NCBI RefSeq assembly: GCF_034087045.1
Contig: NZ_CP139247.1
Location: 8,256,844-8,320,843, forward strand
DNA length: 64,000 bases
DNA from: Chitinophaga sancti
GTDB lineage: Bacteria; Bacteroidota; Bacteroidia; Chitinophagales; Chitinophagaceae
Direction of reading: 5' to 3'
Position 1 is the stretch's first letter, and every line of letters begins with the position of its first letter. Made by a program: the position numbers and the translations under genes. The notes below the pieces were generated by a model. The model was not told where the DNA came from. It was given only the letters and a program-made list of their open reading frames with translations, and did no database searches. Shown here piece by piece: positions 44,753-52,690 of this stretch.

Positions 44753-45796
44753 ATGAAAGGTACCATATCCGCCTTGCTTAGTTTAAGCCTCTTGTTAACT
44801 GCCTTTGTGGCCTCTGCACAGTTCGTAAAATCAAAAGATCTGGAGAAATTGAAAAAACGGACGAAAATTATCGTAGTAAAAGAAGTCCCTGATAAGAGTA
44901 TTCTAAAACAACTACGTCGTCAAAGCCAAACAAAAGCAGAAGAGTATAAACGAGCAATTAAACAGTTAAACCTGGATTTCCCTGAAGTTGTCAGGCAATT
45001 CTGGAACGTGGATGGAGTCACAGCTACTATTGAACAGAGAACAGAAAAAGAAGTTGAAAAGCTGCGAAAAAAGAATGATAGAAGCTACATCGTTATGGAC
45101 TGTCAATCGCTGCATGTAAAACCAAGTAAAAGCCATTATGCCAAATCCGCACAAACATTTACATCTGACCTGGTGTGGAAGAGTGATTCAAAAGATCTCA
45201 GTGTTCCGGTGATCAACATGTACTTCATTGAGAATGATGTAACGCGGCCATTCTATATTCAGAATATGTCGGAACGGTTTCCGGATTTCCTGGATCTGGC
45301 AGTGGGTATCCGGTTATCCACCTATGTATTCTCTGACCATGTAGATGATAAGGCGGCAAAAGCCATGATGCAGTCTACCAGCAAGCATAATGCGATCTTC
45401 CTGAAAGACAGGACCCTGATCTTGTGTAATAACTGGCTGGATGAGGATTTTGAAAAAGGAAAAGCTGGTACAGATTATCCTTATCCCATTAAATATGTGG
45501 ATTACGAAGACCTGGAAAGCTTATTCAGAAAAGATGGTTTTGCCGGCACTGTCATGGCTTATGTACCAGCAGGTGTATTCTCTACTTTTGATAAGAATAC
45601 ACCAAGTATGGAAGTGCATGTGCCAGTAGTGATCGATCCGATCAATGGAATGCCTTTGTGCCATACAGATATCAGTGATGAAATGTTTCAGGCCTGGGGA
45701 TATTCGTTGATTCCTAAAATGGGAAAATCGATAGTAGGGTTCAGGAAAATACGAAACGAGGATATCCGGAATTTTGCAAAATCAATAAAAGAATAA
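44753..45796 (+). CDS. hypothetical secreted protein
   Basis: 347 residues from ATG 44753, where a clear signal peptide begins (MKGTISALLSLSLLLTAFVA, cleavage near SAQF). The first 110 mature residues are rich in Lys, Glu and Arg with coiled-coil-like helices (LEKLKKRTKIIVVKEVPD, EKEVEKLRKKNDRSYIV), the rest is mixed alpha/beta (WKSDSKDLSVPVINMYFIE, YPIKYVDYEDLESLFRKDG). No lipobox, no membrane helix after the signal, no recognised family. Monocistronic, ends at a terminator shared with glyA. Confidence 0.75.
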   Translation: MKGTISALLSLSLLLTAFVASAQFVKSKDLEKLKKRTKIIVVKEVPDKSILKQLRRQSQTKAEEYKRAIKQLNLDFPEVVRQFWNVDGVTATIEQRTEKEVEKLRKKNDRSYIVMDCQSLHVKPSKSHYAKSAQTFTSDLVWKSDSKDLSVPVINMYFIENDVTRPFYIQNMSERFPDFLDLAVGIRLSTYVFSDHVDDKAAKAMMQSTSKHNAIFLKDRTLILCNNWLDEDFEKGKAGTDYPYPIKYVDYEDLESLFRKDGFAGTVMAYVPAGVFSTFDKNTPSMEVHVPVVIDPINGMPLCHTDISDEMFQAWGYSLIPKMGKSIVGFRKIRNEDIRNFAKSIKE

Positions 45797-45868
45797 AATA
45801 CGGCCCGGTCTACAAAACGACAAATAGCATGTGCTGCTGACTCATAGCCCCATCTCAAACTCATAGAA

Positions 45869-45892
45869 AAAGCCTCCCGAATGGGAGGCTTT
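45869..45892. terminator. bidirectional terminator
   Basis: Ten-base stem 45869-45878 / 45883-45892, loop GAAT, between the convergent secreted-protein gene and glyA, with A/T on both flanks. Confidence 0.88.
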
Positions 45893-45924
45893 CACTTTTA
45901 TAAACATTTTAATTCACATCAAAC

Positions 45925-47202
45925 CTACAACTCAGGATACAGCGGGAACTGCTTCATAAACTCATTCACCGCACCTCTCACTGACGCAATCTTCGCCTCA
46001 TTATCCGCATCCATCAGCAACTCATCAATCCAAGAAATCACCTGCCCCATATGCTCTTCCTTCAAACCTCTTGAAGTGATCGCCGGAACACCCACACGAA
46101 TACCAGAAGTTACAAATGCTGACTTATCATCAAACGGCACCATATTCTTATTCACAGTAATATCCGCCTTCACCAACACCTGCTCCGCCTTCTTACCGGA
46201 AATATTCTTATTACGCAGGTCGATCAACATCAGGTGGTTATCAGTACCGCCAGATACAATCTGGTAACCTTTCTCCACCAATGCCTTGGACATCGCCTGT
46301 GCATTCTTGATAATCTGCTTTGCATACACCGTATAATCGTCAGACAGGATCTCAAAGAAAGAAACCGCTTTCGCAGCAATCACATGCTCCAACGGACCAC
46401 CCTGAATACCAGGGAACACCGCTGTATCAATCAGACTACTCATCATACGCGTTTCACCCTTTGGCGTCTTCAGACCAAACGGATTTTCAAAATCCTTACC
46501 CAGCATGATCATACCACCACGAGGACCACGCAGTGTCTTGTGAGTAGTAGTCGTTACAAAATGACAATGTTCGAACGGAGAGTTCAACAGACCTTTCGCA
46601 ATCAAACCAGCAGGGTGAGCAATATCTGCCATTACAAAAGCACCTACCTGGTCAGCGATCTCACGGATGCGTTTGTAATCCCAATCACGGCTGTAAGCAG
46701 AAGCACCACAAATAATAACTTGTGGTTTCTCTTTCAGTGCAATCTCTTCCATTTTATCATACTCGATCAGACCAGTCTCTTTGTTCACACCATAAGAGAA
46801 TGGTTGATATAACTTACCAGAGAAATTCACAGGAGAACCGTGTGTCAGGTGACCACCCATGCTCAGATCCAAACCCAGGATCTTATCACCTGGTTTCAGG
46901 ATTGCCAGCAATACGGCAGCATTTGCCTGCGCACCAGAGTGAGGCTGTACGTTTGCATACTCAACTCCAAAGATTTCTTTAGCCCTGTCAATTGCCAGCT
47001 GTTCACTCAGGTCTACAATTTCACAGCCACCATAATATCTACGTCCTGGATAACCTTCCGCATATTTGTTAGTCAGTACAGTACCCATTGCCTGTATTAC
47101 CTGTAAGCTGGTAAAGTTCTCCGATGCAATCAATTCTATACCATGACGCTGACGCTCCAGCTCCTGGTCGATGATATTAAATATTTGCTGATCTCTTTGC
47201 AT
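45925..47202 (-). CDS. glyA: serine hydroxymethyltransferase
   Basis: 425 residues, fold-type I PLP enzyme. Signatures: [19 protein letters not shown] at the N-terminus, [49 protein letters not shown], and the PLP lysine in [17 protein letters not shown]. Converts serine and tetrahydrofolate to glycine and methylene-THF. Preceded by a good promoter at 47222-47251. Confidence 0.98.
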   Translation of the reverse strand: MQRDQQIFNIIDQELERQRHGIELIASENFTSLQVIQAMGTVLTNKYAEGYPGRRYYGGCEIVDLSEQLAIDRAKEIFGVEYANVQPHSGAQANAAVLLAILKPGDKILGLDLSMGGHLTHGSPVNFSGKLYQPFSYGVNKETGLIEYDKMEEIALKEKPQVIICGASAYSRDWDYKRIREIADQVGAFVMADIAHPAGLIAKGLLNSPFEHCHFVTTTTHKTLRGPRGGMIMLGKDFENPFGLKTPKGETRMMSSLIDTAVFPGIQGGPLEHVIAAKAVSFFEILSDDYTVYAKQIIKNAQAMSKALVEKGYQIVSGGTDNHLMLIDLRNKNISGKKAEQVLVKADITVNKNMVPFDDKSAFVTSGIRVGVPAITSRGLKEEHMGQVISWIDELLMDADNEAKIASVRGAVNEFMKQFPLYPEL

Positions 47203-47221
47203 TTACTTTGAAAATTTGCGA

Positions 47222-47251
47222 CAAAGTTAATCGAATTTATGGATAGTCAAT
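47222..47251 (-). promoter_or_regulatory. glyA promoter
   Basis: On the minus strand ATTG (47248-47251), 18 bases, then TAACTTTG (47222-47229), a perfect -7 box. The start codon follows 19 bases later. Confidence 0.65.
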
Positions 47252-47436
47252 AGTTCAATTTTAACTAATACTAGATTTTTCTTCTACAAAACCATACAAT
47301 GACAGTTAATTCCACTACCAAGCTATTACATACTGTGCATTCCTCCCTGTGTAGGGGCATTTCCACTATTCTATTTATAAATTTTGTTCTACCTTCACGC
47401 CCTCAGTAGACTAAAAACATCTAATCGCTGCGGTAC

Positions 47437-48429
47437 ATGAAGGCCATTATACCTGTAGCCGGTGCTGGCACCAAGCTACGTCCACATACATATACTCAGC
47501 CTAAGGCATTGATCCCGCTCGCGGGCAAAACAATTCTAAGTATTATTATTGATCAGCTGGAAGAAGCAGGCATTACCGAATTCGTCTTCGTCATCGGTTA
47601 CCTGGGAGAAAAGATCCAGCATTATATTCAAAAGAAATATCCTCACCTTACCTGCCATTTCGTACAGCAAAATGTACGTGAAGGTACCGGTCACGCTATC
47701 CTGCTTACCAAAAAGGTGGTAGGTGACGATGAGATCCTCATCGTTCTCGGCGATACCATCTGCGAAGGTAATATCAAGGAACTCATCGCTTCCCCTGTCT
47801 CGCAACTGGGACTAAAGAAAGTGGATGATCCCCGCAGCTTTGGCGTAGCCGAACTCAGTGACGCCGGCGACATCGTACGGGTGGTGGAAAAACCACAGAT
47901 TCCGAAATCGAACCTGGCCCTGGTAGGTATCTATAAGATCAAGGAAACCGACCAGCTCTTCGACTGCCTGGAACGGAACATGACAGAACATAGAAGGTCA
48001 CATGATGAGTTTCAGCTCACCGATGCCCTGCAATGTATGATCGAACATGGGGTGCAGTTTACCCCCTTCAAAGTGAGTAACTGGTTCGACTGCGGCCGCA
48101 AGGAGACCCTGTTGGAAACAAATGCTATCCTGCTTAGTAAATACAAAGCACCCGCCAACCCTATTCTTCCATATGAGAATGCGATTATCATTCCTCCTGT
48201 AAGTATTGGCGAAGGGTGTAATATTAAAAATTCAATCATTGGTCCCAATGTCGCTATTGGAGATAATACCGTGATCAATTACTCTATCGTTAAGGATTCT
48301 ATCATCGGCTCTTACAGCAATCTGTATGAAGTGGTGCTCAAGTCTTCCCTGATTGGTAGTGATGCCAATATTCGTGGTCTTAGTCAAAGCCTGAACATTG
48401 GCGATAATACAGAAATTGATCTTGGCTGA
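47437..48429 (+). CDS. sugar nucleotidyltransferase with left-handed beta-helix tail
   Basis: 330 residues. N-terminal nucleotidyltransferase with AIIPVAGAGTKLRPHTYTQP (Lys in place of the usual Arg in GxGTRLxP), KALIPLAGKTIL, ILIVLGDTI (metal aspartate) and FGVAELSDAGDIVRVVEKP. The C-terminal 85 residues are hexapeptide repeats (PVSIGEGCNIKNSIIGPNVA, IGDNTVINYSIVKDSIIGS). Resembles glucose-1-phosphate thymidylyl/uridylyltransferase types; nucleotide and sugar not decidable. Its last 13 codons are repeated three times beyond the stop in a tandem array. Confidence 0.92.
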   Translation: MKAIIPVAGAGTKLRPHTYTQPKALIPLAGKTILSIIIDQLEEAGITEFVFVIGYLGEKIQHYIQKKYPHLTCHFVQQNVREGTGHAILLTKKVVGDDEILIVLGDTICEGNIKELIASPVSQLGLKKVDDPRSFGVAELSDAGDIVRVVEKPQIPKSNLALVGIYKIKETDQLFDCLERNMTEHRRSHDEFQLTDALQCMIEHGVQFTPFKVSNWFDCGRKETLLETNAILLSKYKAPANPILPYENAIIIPPVSIGEGCNIKNSIIGPNVAIGDNTVINYSIVKDSIIGSYSNLYEVVLKSSLIGSDANIRGLSQSLNIGDNTEIDLG

Positions 48430-48720
48430 AATCATCACTAACCCACAGTAATGCCAACTTCCATGAGGGAACCTTAGCCAACCTCCTGAACATTTGCCAT
48501 AATAAAGAAATTAATATCAGCTGAAATCATCACTAACCAATATTGATAGACAACTTCCATGAAGGAACCTTAGCCAACCTCCTGAACTTTGCTCATAATA
48601 CAGAAAATCTTCCCGGCTGAAATCTTCACTAACCCATAGTGGTACCAACTTCCATGAGGTAACCTAACCTTAGCCAACCTCCTGAACATTTGCCATAACA
48701 CAGAAAATCTTCCCGGCTGA
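48372..48720 (+). repeat. tandem array of about 96 bp units that includes the gene 3' end
   Basis: GGCTGA marks the unit junctions at 48424, 48519 (AGCTGA), 48615 and 48715, giving periods of 95, 96 and 100 bases. Common blocks are ATCATCACTAACCCA, CCAACTTCCATGAGG, CCTTAGCCAACCTCCTGAAC and CATAATACAGAAA. The 5' edge lies in the nucleotidyltransferase gene: its last 39 bases (from CTGAACATT at 48391 to the stop) align with 39-base, frame-preserving segments in each unit, all ending in TGA. Confidence 0.9.
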
Positions 48721-48765
48721 TTGTCATCACTTTCAGTTTAAGATAACCTCCTTACATTTACGGCC
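48430..48765. other. intergenic region filled by the tandem array
   Basis: Apart from the repeats it contains only about 45 bases before the next gene, with TACATTTA (48753-48760), seven of eight positions of a -7 box, just ahead of the start at 48766. No terminator is evident. Confidence 0.6.
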
Positions 48766-49707
48766 ATGAACCGTATATCTCAACTATTCAATATAGATTA
48801 CCCAATCATACAAGCTGGTATGATCTGGGCTAGTGGCTGGCGCCTGGCCAGTGCTGTGAGCAATGCCGGCGGCCTTGGCCTGCTCGGTGCAGGTAGTATG
48901 TATCCTGACGTTCTCAAAGAACATATCGACAAGTGCAAACAAGCCACCAATAAACCTTTCGGCGTAAACCTCCCCCTCTTATACCCGAATATTGAGGAAC
49001 ATGTAAAGATCATTATCGAAAACAAAGTTCCCATCGTCTTCACCTCTGCAGGTAATCCAAAAACATGGACTTCCATCCTGAAAGCTGAAGGTATCAAAGT
49101 TGTTCACGTAGTCGCCAGTGCCGCCTTTGCACTCAAAAGCGAAGCAGCCGGCGTAGACGCCATCGTAGCAGAAGGCTTTGAAGCAGGTGGGCACAACGGC
49201 AAAGAAGAAACAACTACCCTGGTCCTCATCCCCAGCGTATGCCAGGCTGTAAAAATACCTGTCATCGCCGCAGGCGGCATTGCCACAGGCAGAGCCATGA
49301 CAGCCGCATTCGCACTTGGTGCCAGTGGCGTTCAGGTAGGTAGCCGATTCATAGCTACACCTGAAGCCTCTTCACATGATCACTTCAAACAAGCTATACT
49401 CGATGCGAAAGAAGGGGATACCCTCCTTTCCTTGAAGAAACTCACACCCGTAAGATTACTGAAAAATGAATTCTTCAAAAATGTAAAAGCTGCTGAAGAA
49501 AGTGGTGCTGACAATGAATCACTAAAAAACCTCCTTGGCAAAGGCCGTGCGAAAAAAGGTATGTTCGAAGGTGATATGACGGAAGGTGAACTGGAAGTAG
49601 GACAGGTAAGTGCGATCATTGATAAGATCATGCCTGCGGCAGATGTAGTCGCAGAGATATGGGATGAATTCCAGGCCACGAAAAAAGAACTCTGTCTAAA
49701 CTCTTAA
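48766..49707 (+). CDS. nitronate monooxygenase family protein (NPD/FabK-like flavoprotein)
   Basis: 313 residues, FMN-binding TIM barrel. Motifs: YPIIQAGMIWASGWRLASAV, GGLGLLGAG, PFGVNLPLLYP, VFTSAGNPKTW, VVASAAFALKSEAAGVDAIV, EGFEAGGHNGKEETTTLVL and AAGGIATGRAMTAAFALGAS followed by GVQVGSRF. Family members oxidise alkyl nitronates or reduce enoyl chains (FabK); the histidine in AGGHNG supports the nitronate side. Cytosolic, single gene. Confidence 0.92.
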   Translation: MNRISQLFNIDYPIIQAGMIWASGWRLASAVSNAGGLGLLGAGSMYPDVLKEHIDKCKQATNKPFGVNLPLLYPNIEEHVKIIIENKVPIVFTSAGNPKTWTSILKAEGIKVVHVVASAAFALKSEAAGVDAIVAEGFEAGGHNGKEETTTLVLIPSVCQAVKIPVIAAGGIATGRAMTAAFALGASGVQVGSRFIATPEASSHDHFKQAILDAKEGDTLLSLKKLTPVRLLKNEFFKNVKAAEESGADNESLKNLLGKGRAKKGMFEGDMTEGELEVGQVSAIIDKIMPAADVVAEIWDEFQATKKELCLNS

Positions 49708-49769
49708 AAAATACTTTGGCTAACTCCTGAAACCGCGCTTACCAGCCAGCCGCAGGCGATGCCACAAAG

Positions 49770-49802
49770 AAAAGATCCTTTGCCTAAGGCAAAGGATCTT
49801 TT
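49770..49802. terminator. bidirectional terminator
   Basis: Perfect 15-base stem 49770-49784 / 49788-49802 with loop TAA, between convergent genes. Confidence 0.92.
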
Positions 49803-49885
49803 CTTTAGAATATTAAGTATTTTTTGTTTAGAATATTAAGGATCTTTCGTTGGAAATATCAAGGATCTTTTGTTTTCAATATCAT
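49803..49885. repeat. short tandem repeat, 23-25 bp, about 3.5 copies
   Basis: Units of the type TTTAGAATATTAAG plus GGATCTTT occur four times with increasing divergence (start points near 49803, 49826, 49849, 49873). AAGGATCTTT is also an arm of the adjacent terminator. The last partial unit overlaps the stop codon of the ABC permease gene. Confidence 0.78.
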
Positions 49886-51165
49886 TGCCTGATCCACTTA
49901 ATCGCTTCCTTCCACGTAATCTTCTTCCCATACATCAATATCCCCGTCCTATATATCTTCCCTGCCATCCACGTCGTTCCTAAAAACCCAACTATCAACA
50001 ACACCATCGACAACCCCAATTGCCAATACGGCACCGTCCCCGGCACACCATAAGGAATCCTCGCCATCATCACCATCGGCGACGTAAACGGAATGATACT
50101 TCCCCAAAACGCCAATGAACTATTCGGATGTTGCACCGCCGCAATCATCACCATTATACCAATAATAATCGGCAATGTTATCGGCAATGTCAGTCCCTGC
50201 ACATCCGTAGGATCCTCATTCACCAAACTCCCCACCGCTGCAAACAACGCCGCATAAAACAAATAACCACCCAGAAAATAAAATATAAAACAAGAAATAA
50301 TCAATCCCCAGTTAATACTATCCATCACATATCTCAACTGTGACGCCGCCTCCATCATCGCAACATTATTATTCGCATTATTCTGCGCCGCACTATTCAT
50401 GACGGCTGTAGGAATAAACAATTGCAACACACAGATCAGCACCACCCAAATAGAAAACTGTAACAGCCCTACACCTGCAATCCCCACTATCTTCCCCATC
50501 ATCAGCTGAAACGGTTTCACACTAGACACCATCACCTCTGCAATACGGTTCACCTTCTCTTCCATCACACCTCTCATCACTGCCATCCCAAAAAACATCA
50601 GGATAATATAAATAATAAACCCGCTGGAATACCCCACCGCATATGCAATCACTGAACTCCCTTTCTTCTCCTCCTTTCCTGATCTGAATTCAATATTAAT
50701 ATTCGATTTAAATCCTTTGATCTGTGCAATATCAATATTCGCCTTCTCCATCCGCACCTCTTCAATCCGGGTATTCAGATACCTGTTCAGGTGACTCTCT
50801 ATTCCCAGTCCCGGCTGCCCACTACTATAATACGTAATACCCAATGGTCTTTCAATATCAATCGCAGGAATATACAACACACCAGAATAACCATAATCCT
50901 CGTAATGTTTACTGAAAGTATCAATCGCCGTCTCCGTCAGGAATTTAAAATAAATCCCTTTCTCATCCGGCAATTTATTCAGGAACAAATGACTATCATC
51001 TATCACCGCTACACGCTGATCTTCGTTAGCACTCGTAGCTATCAGCACCGGCACTACAATCATCGCCGCAAAGAACAGCGGTACTAACAGGGTGACAACG
51101 AGAAAGGACCGCTTGCGCACGCGGAAGGTGAACTCTCTTTTGATGATGAGCCAGATCTTATTCAT
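49882..51165 (-). CDS. ABC-2 type transporter permease (NatB-like)
   Basis: 427 residues. N-terminal IIKREFTFRVRKRSFLVVTL followed by a long membrane helix, a large periplasmic segment, then five C-terminal helices (YSSGFIIYIILMFFGMAVMR with MEEKVNRIAEVMVSSVKPF, LISCFIFYFLGGYLFYAALF). The sequence MEEKxNRxxEVxxSSVxPxQ is diagnostic for the NatB/YhaP branch. Works with the ATPase that ends five bases upstream; sodium or drug efflux is possible. The coding strand is G-rich at third positions here. Confidence 0.92.
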   Translation of the reverse strand: MNKIWLIIKREFTFRVRKRSFLVVTLLVPLFFAAMIVVPVLIATSANEDQRVAVIDDSHLFLNKLPDEKGIYFKFLTETAIDTFSKHYEDYGYSGVLYIPAIDIERPLGITYYSSGQPGLGIESHLNRYLNTRIEEVRMEKANIDIAQIKGFKSNINIEFRSGKEEKKGSSVIAYAVGYSSGFIIYIILMFFGMAVMRGVMEEKVNRIAEVMVSSVKPFQLMMGKIVGIAGVGLLQFSIWVVLICVLQLFIPTAVMNSAAQNNANNNVAMMEAASQLRYVMDSINWGLIISCFIFYFLGGYLFYAALFAAVGSLVNEDPTDVQGLTLPITLPIIIGIMVMIAAVQHPNSSLAFWGSIIPFTSPMVMMARIPYGVPGTVPYWQLGLSMVLLIVGFLGTTWMAGKIYRTGILMYGKKITWKEAIKWIRQ

Positions 51166-51169
51166 AGGA

Positions 51170-52090
51170 TTAATTAATTGGTTCTTCTATTTGCTGTACC
51201 TGTTGTATAAACACCTCATTGATAGAAGGTAGTATTTCCTGGAAGGAAGTTATAGGGATTTCCTGCCTGATAAAATGTGCGAGAATATCATTTGTTGTAC
51301 TGCCCTCAGTGAGTTTCACGATATAACCGCTCTCTTCCTGTGAGACAATGGTAAAATGATAAGTCATTACTTCTGCAAAGTTAGGGACTCTGCCCAATCC
51401 TATCCGGAACAGGTCTTGTTTGAAATCGTGCCTGATCTGTTTCACCTCTCCATCCAGGATTTTCTTTCCTTTATTCACAAGAATAATATGGTCACAGATC
51501 TCTTCTACCTGTTCCATACGATGGGTGGAGAAGATGATCGTGGTACCATTCAAAGCAAGGTCAAAGATTTCCTGTTTGATCAGGTTGGAGTTGATGGGAT
51601 CTAACCCTGAGAAGGGCTCATCCAGTATTAACAGTGATGGCTCATGGATTATGGTGGAAATAAACTGCACTTTTTGTTGCATGCCTTTACTCAACTCTTC
51701 CACTTTCTTATTATACCATGCGTTGATATCAAACTTATCGAACCAATATTTGATCTTTTCTTTGGCTTCCTTTTCCGTCATGCCTTTGAGCTGTGCCAGA
51801 TAAAGCGCTTGATCCCCTACCTTCATTTTTTTGTACAGCCCTCTTTCCTCCGGCATGTAGCCGATGGAATGAACGTCATTATCCGGATGAAAAGGTTTGC
51901 CTTTAAAAAGTATTTCTCCCTGATCGGGGTAAAAGATGCCGGTGATCATACGGAGCAGGGTGGTTTTTCCTGCGCCATTGGGTCCAAGCAGCCCAAAGAT
52001 GCTACCCTCGGGGATAACAAAACTAATATCATCTACAGCTTTATGCGAGGCATAATCTTTATGCAAGTTTCTAACTTCGAGCAAACCCAT
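51170..52090 (-). CDS. ABC transporter ATP-binding protein (NatA-like)
   Basis: 306 residues. Walker A GLLGPNGAGKTTLLRMITG, signature VEELSKGMQQKVQFISTI, Walker B LLILDEPFSGLDPINS, switch histidine IIFSTHRMEQVE, plus a C-terminal DUF4162-type domain of about 90 residues (DGEVKQIRHDFKQDLFRIGL). This architecture is typical of ATPases paired with NatB-like permeases. First gene of a two-gene operon. Confidence 0.95.
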   Translation of the reverse strand: MGLLEVRNLHKDYASHKAVDDISFVIPEGSIFGLLGPNGAGKTTLLRMITGIFYPDQGEILFKGKPFHPDNDVHSIGYMPEERGLYKKMKVGDQALYLAQLKGMTEKEAKEKIKYWFDKFDINAWYNKKVEELSKGMQQKVQFISTIIHEPSLLILDEPFSGLDPINSNLIKQEIFDLALNGTTIIFSTHRMEQVEEICDHIILVNKGKKILDGEVKQIRHDFKQDLFRIGLGRVPNFAEVMTYHFTIVSQEESGYIVKLTEGSTTNDILAHFIRQEIPITSFQEILPSINEVFIQQVQQIEEPIN

Positions 52091-52690
52091 AATTCTATAT
52101 TACGGGACGGAAATTACAAAAAATCCTACTGGCCTGGATAGAATAAATTAAAAAGATAATCAAAAGGTGTATGAAAAATGCAGATAATGAAAAGTATCTC
52201 AATGCCATAAAGGGATTTTCGGATAACGTAAAGTTACAATAACAGGTTATTCAGACCCACGGCAGCAAATCTGGTTTTCTCTATGTATATAAAAAAATAA
52301 AATAAGTCATCTACTGATACTGCTGTAAAAAACCTTGCGCTTTAAGCTGGTTAATATTACATTCAGTTAAAAATTCAAATTGATATATGTCATGACATGA
52401 TGATTTCAATCCGTAGAACCCGATTCCCCCAAAAATAAAAACAATTCATTTCCTTTAATTGTCAATTAGACATTAAAATAAAGGCACTGAAAGAACATGC
52501 TAAAAAAAGAGAATAAATAGCATAAATACAGAATGTCAAAAAATAAATGATTTTACCCCCCATTTTATACGATTTACCCCTGTTTGCAACAATGAATTTA
52601 ATGCTTGCTTTGTTACAGTCTATATATAGATGGGCTCAATAATTCTGAGACTGAGTATTTCATTTTAACCTACTTAAACAGATTCTCGTT
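52091..52690. other. 600-base divergent intergenic region before the second susC
   Basis: Very AT-rich, no credible ORF. It contains a 12-base perfect palindrome ATGTCATGACAT (52387-52398), which could be a regulator site, and TTTG-containing sequence near 52610 but no full promoter match. The unusual length suggests a regulated leader for the polysaccharide locus. Confidence 0.5.

Noticed and set aside
48372..48720. CRISPR array
   Set aside because: Units of about 96 bases have drifted blocks throughout, no short constant repeat with unique spacers and no cas genes nearby.
52387..52398. ATGTCATGACAT palindrome as a firm regulator site
   Set aside because: A 12-base palindrome in a very AT-rich 600-base region is weak evidence, and no regulator gene is adjacent; only mentioned in the region entry.
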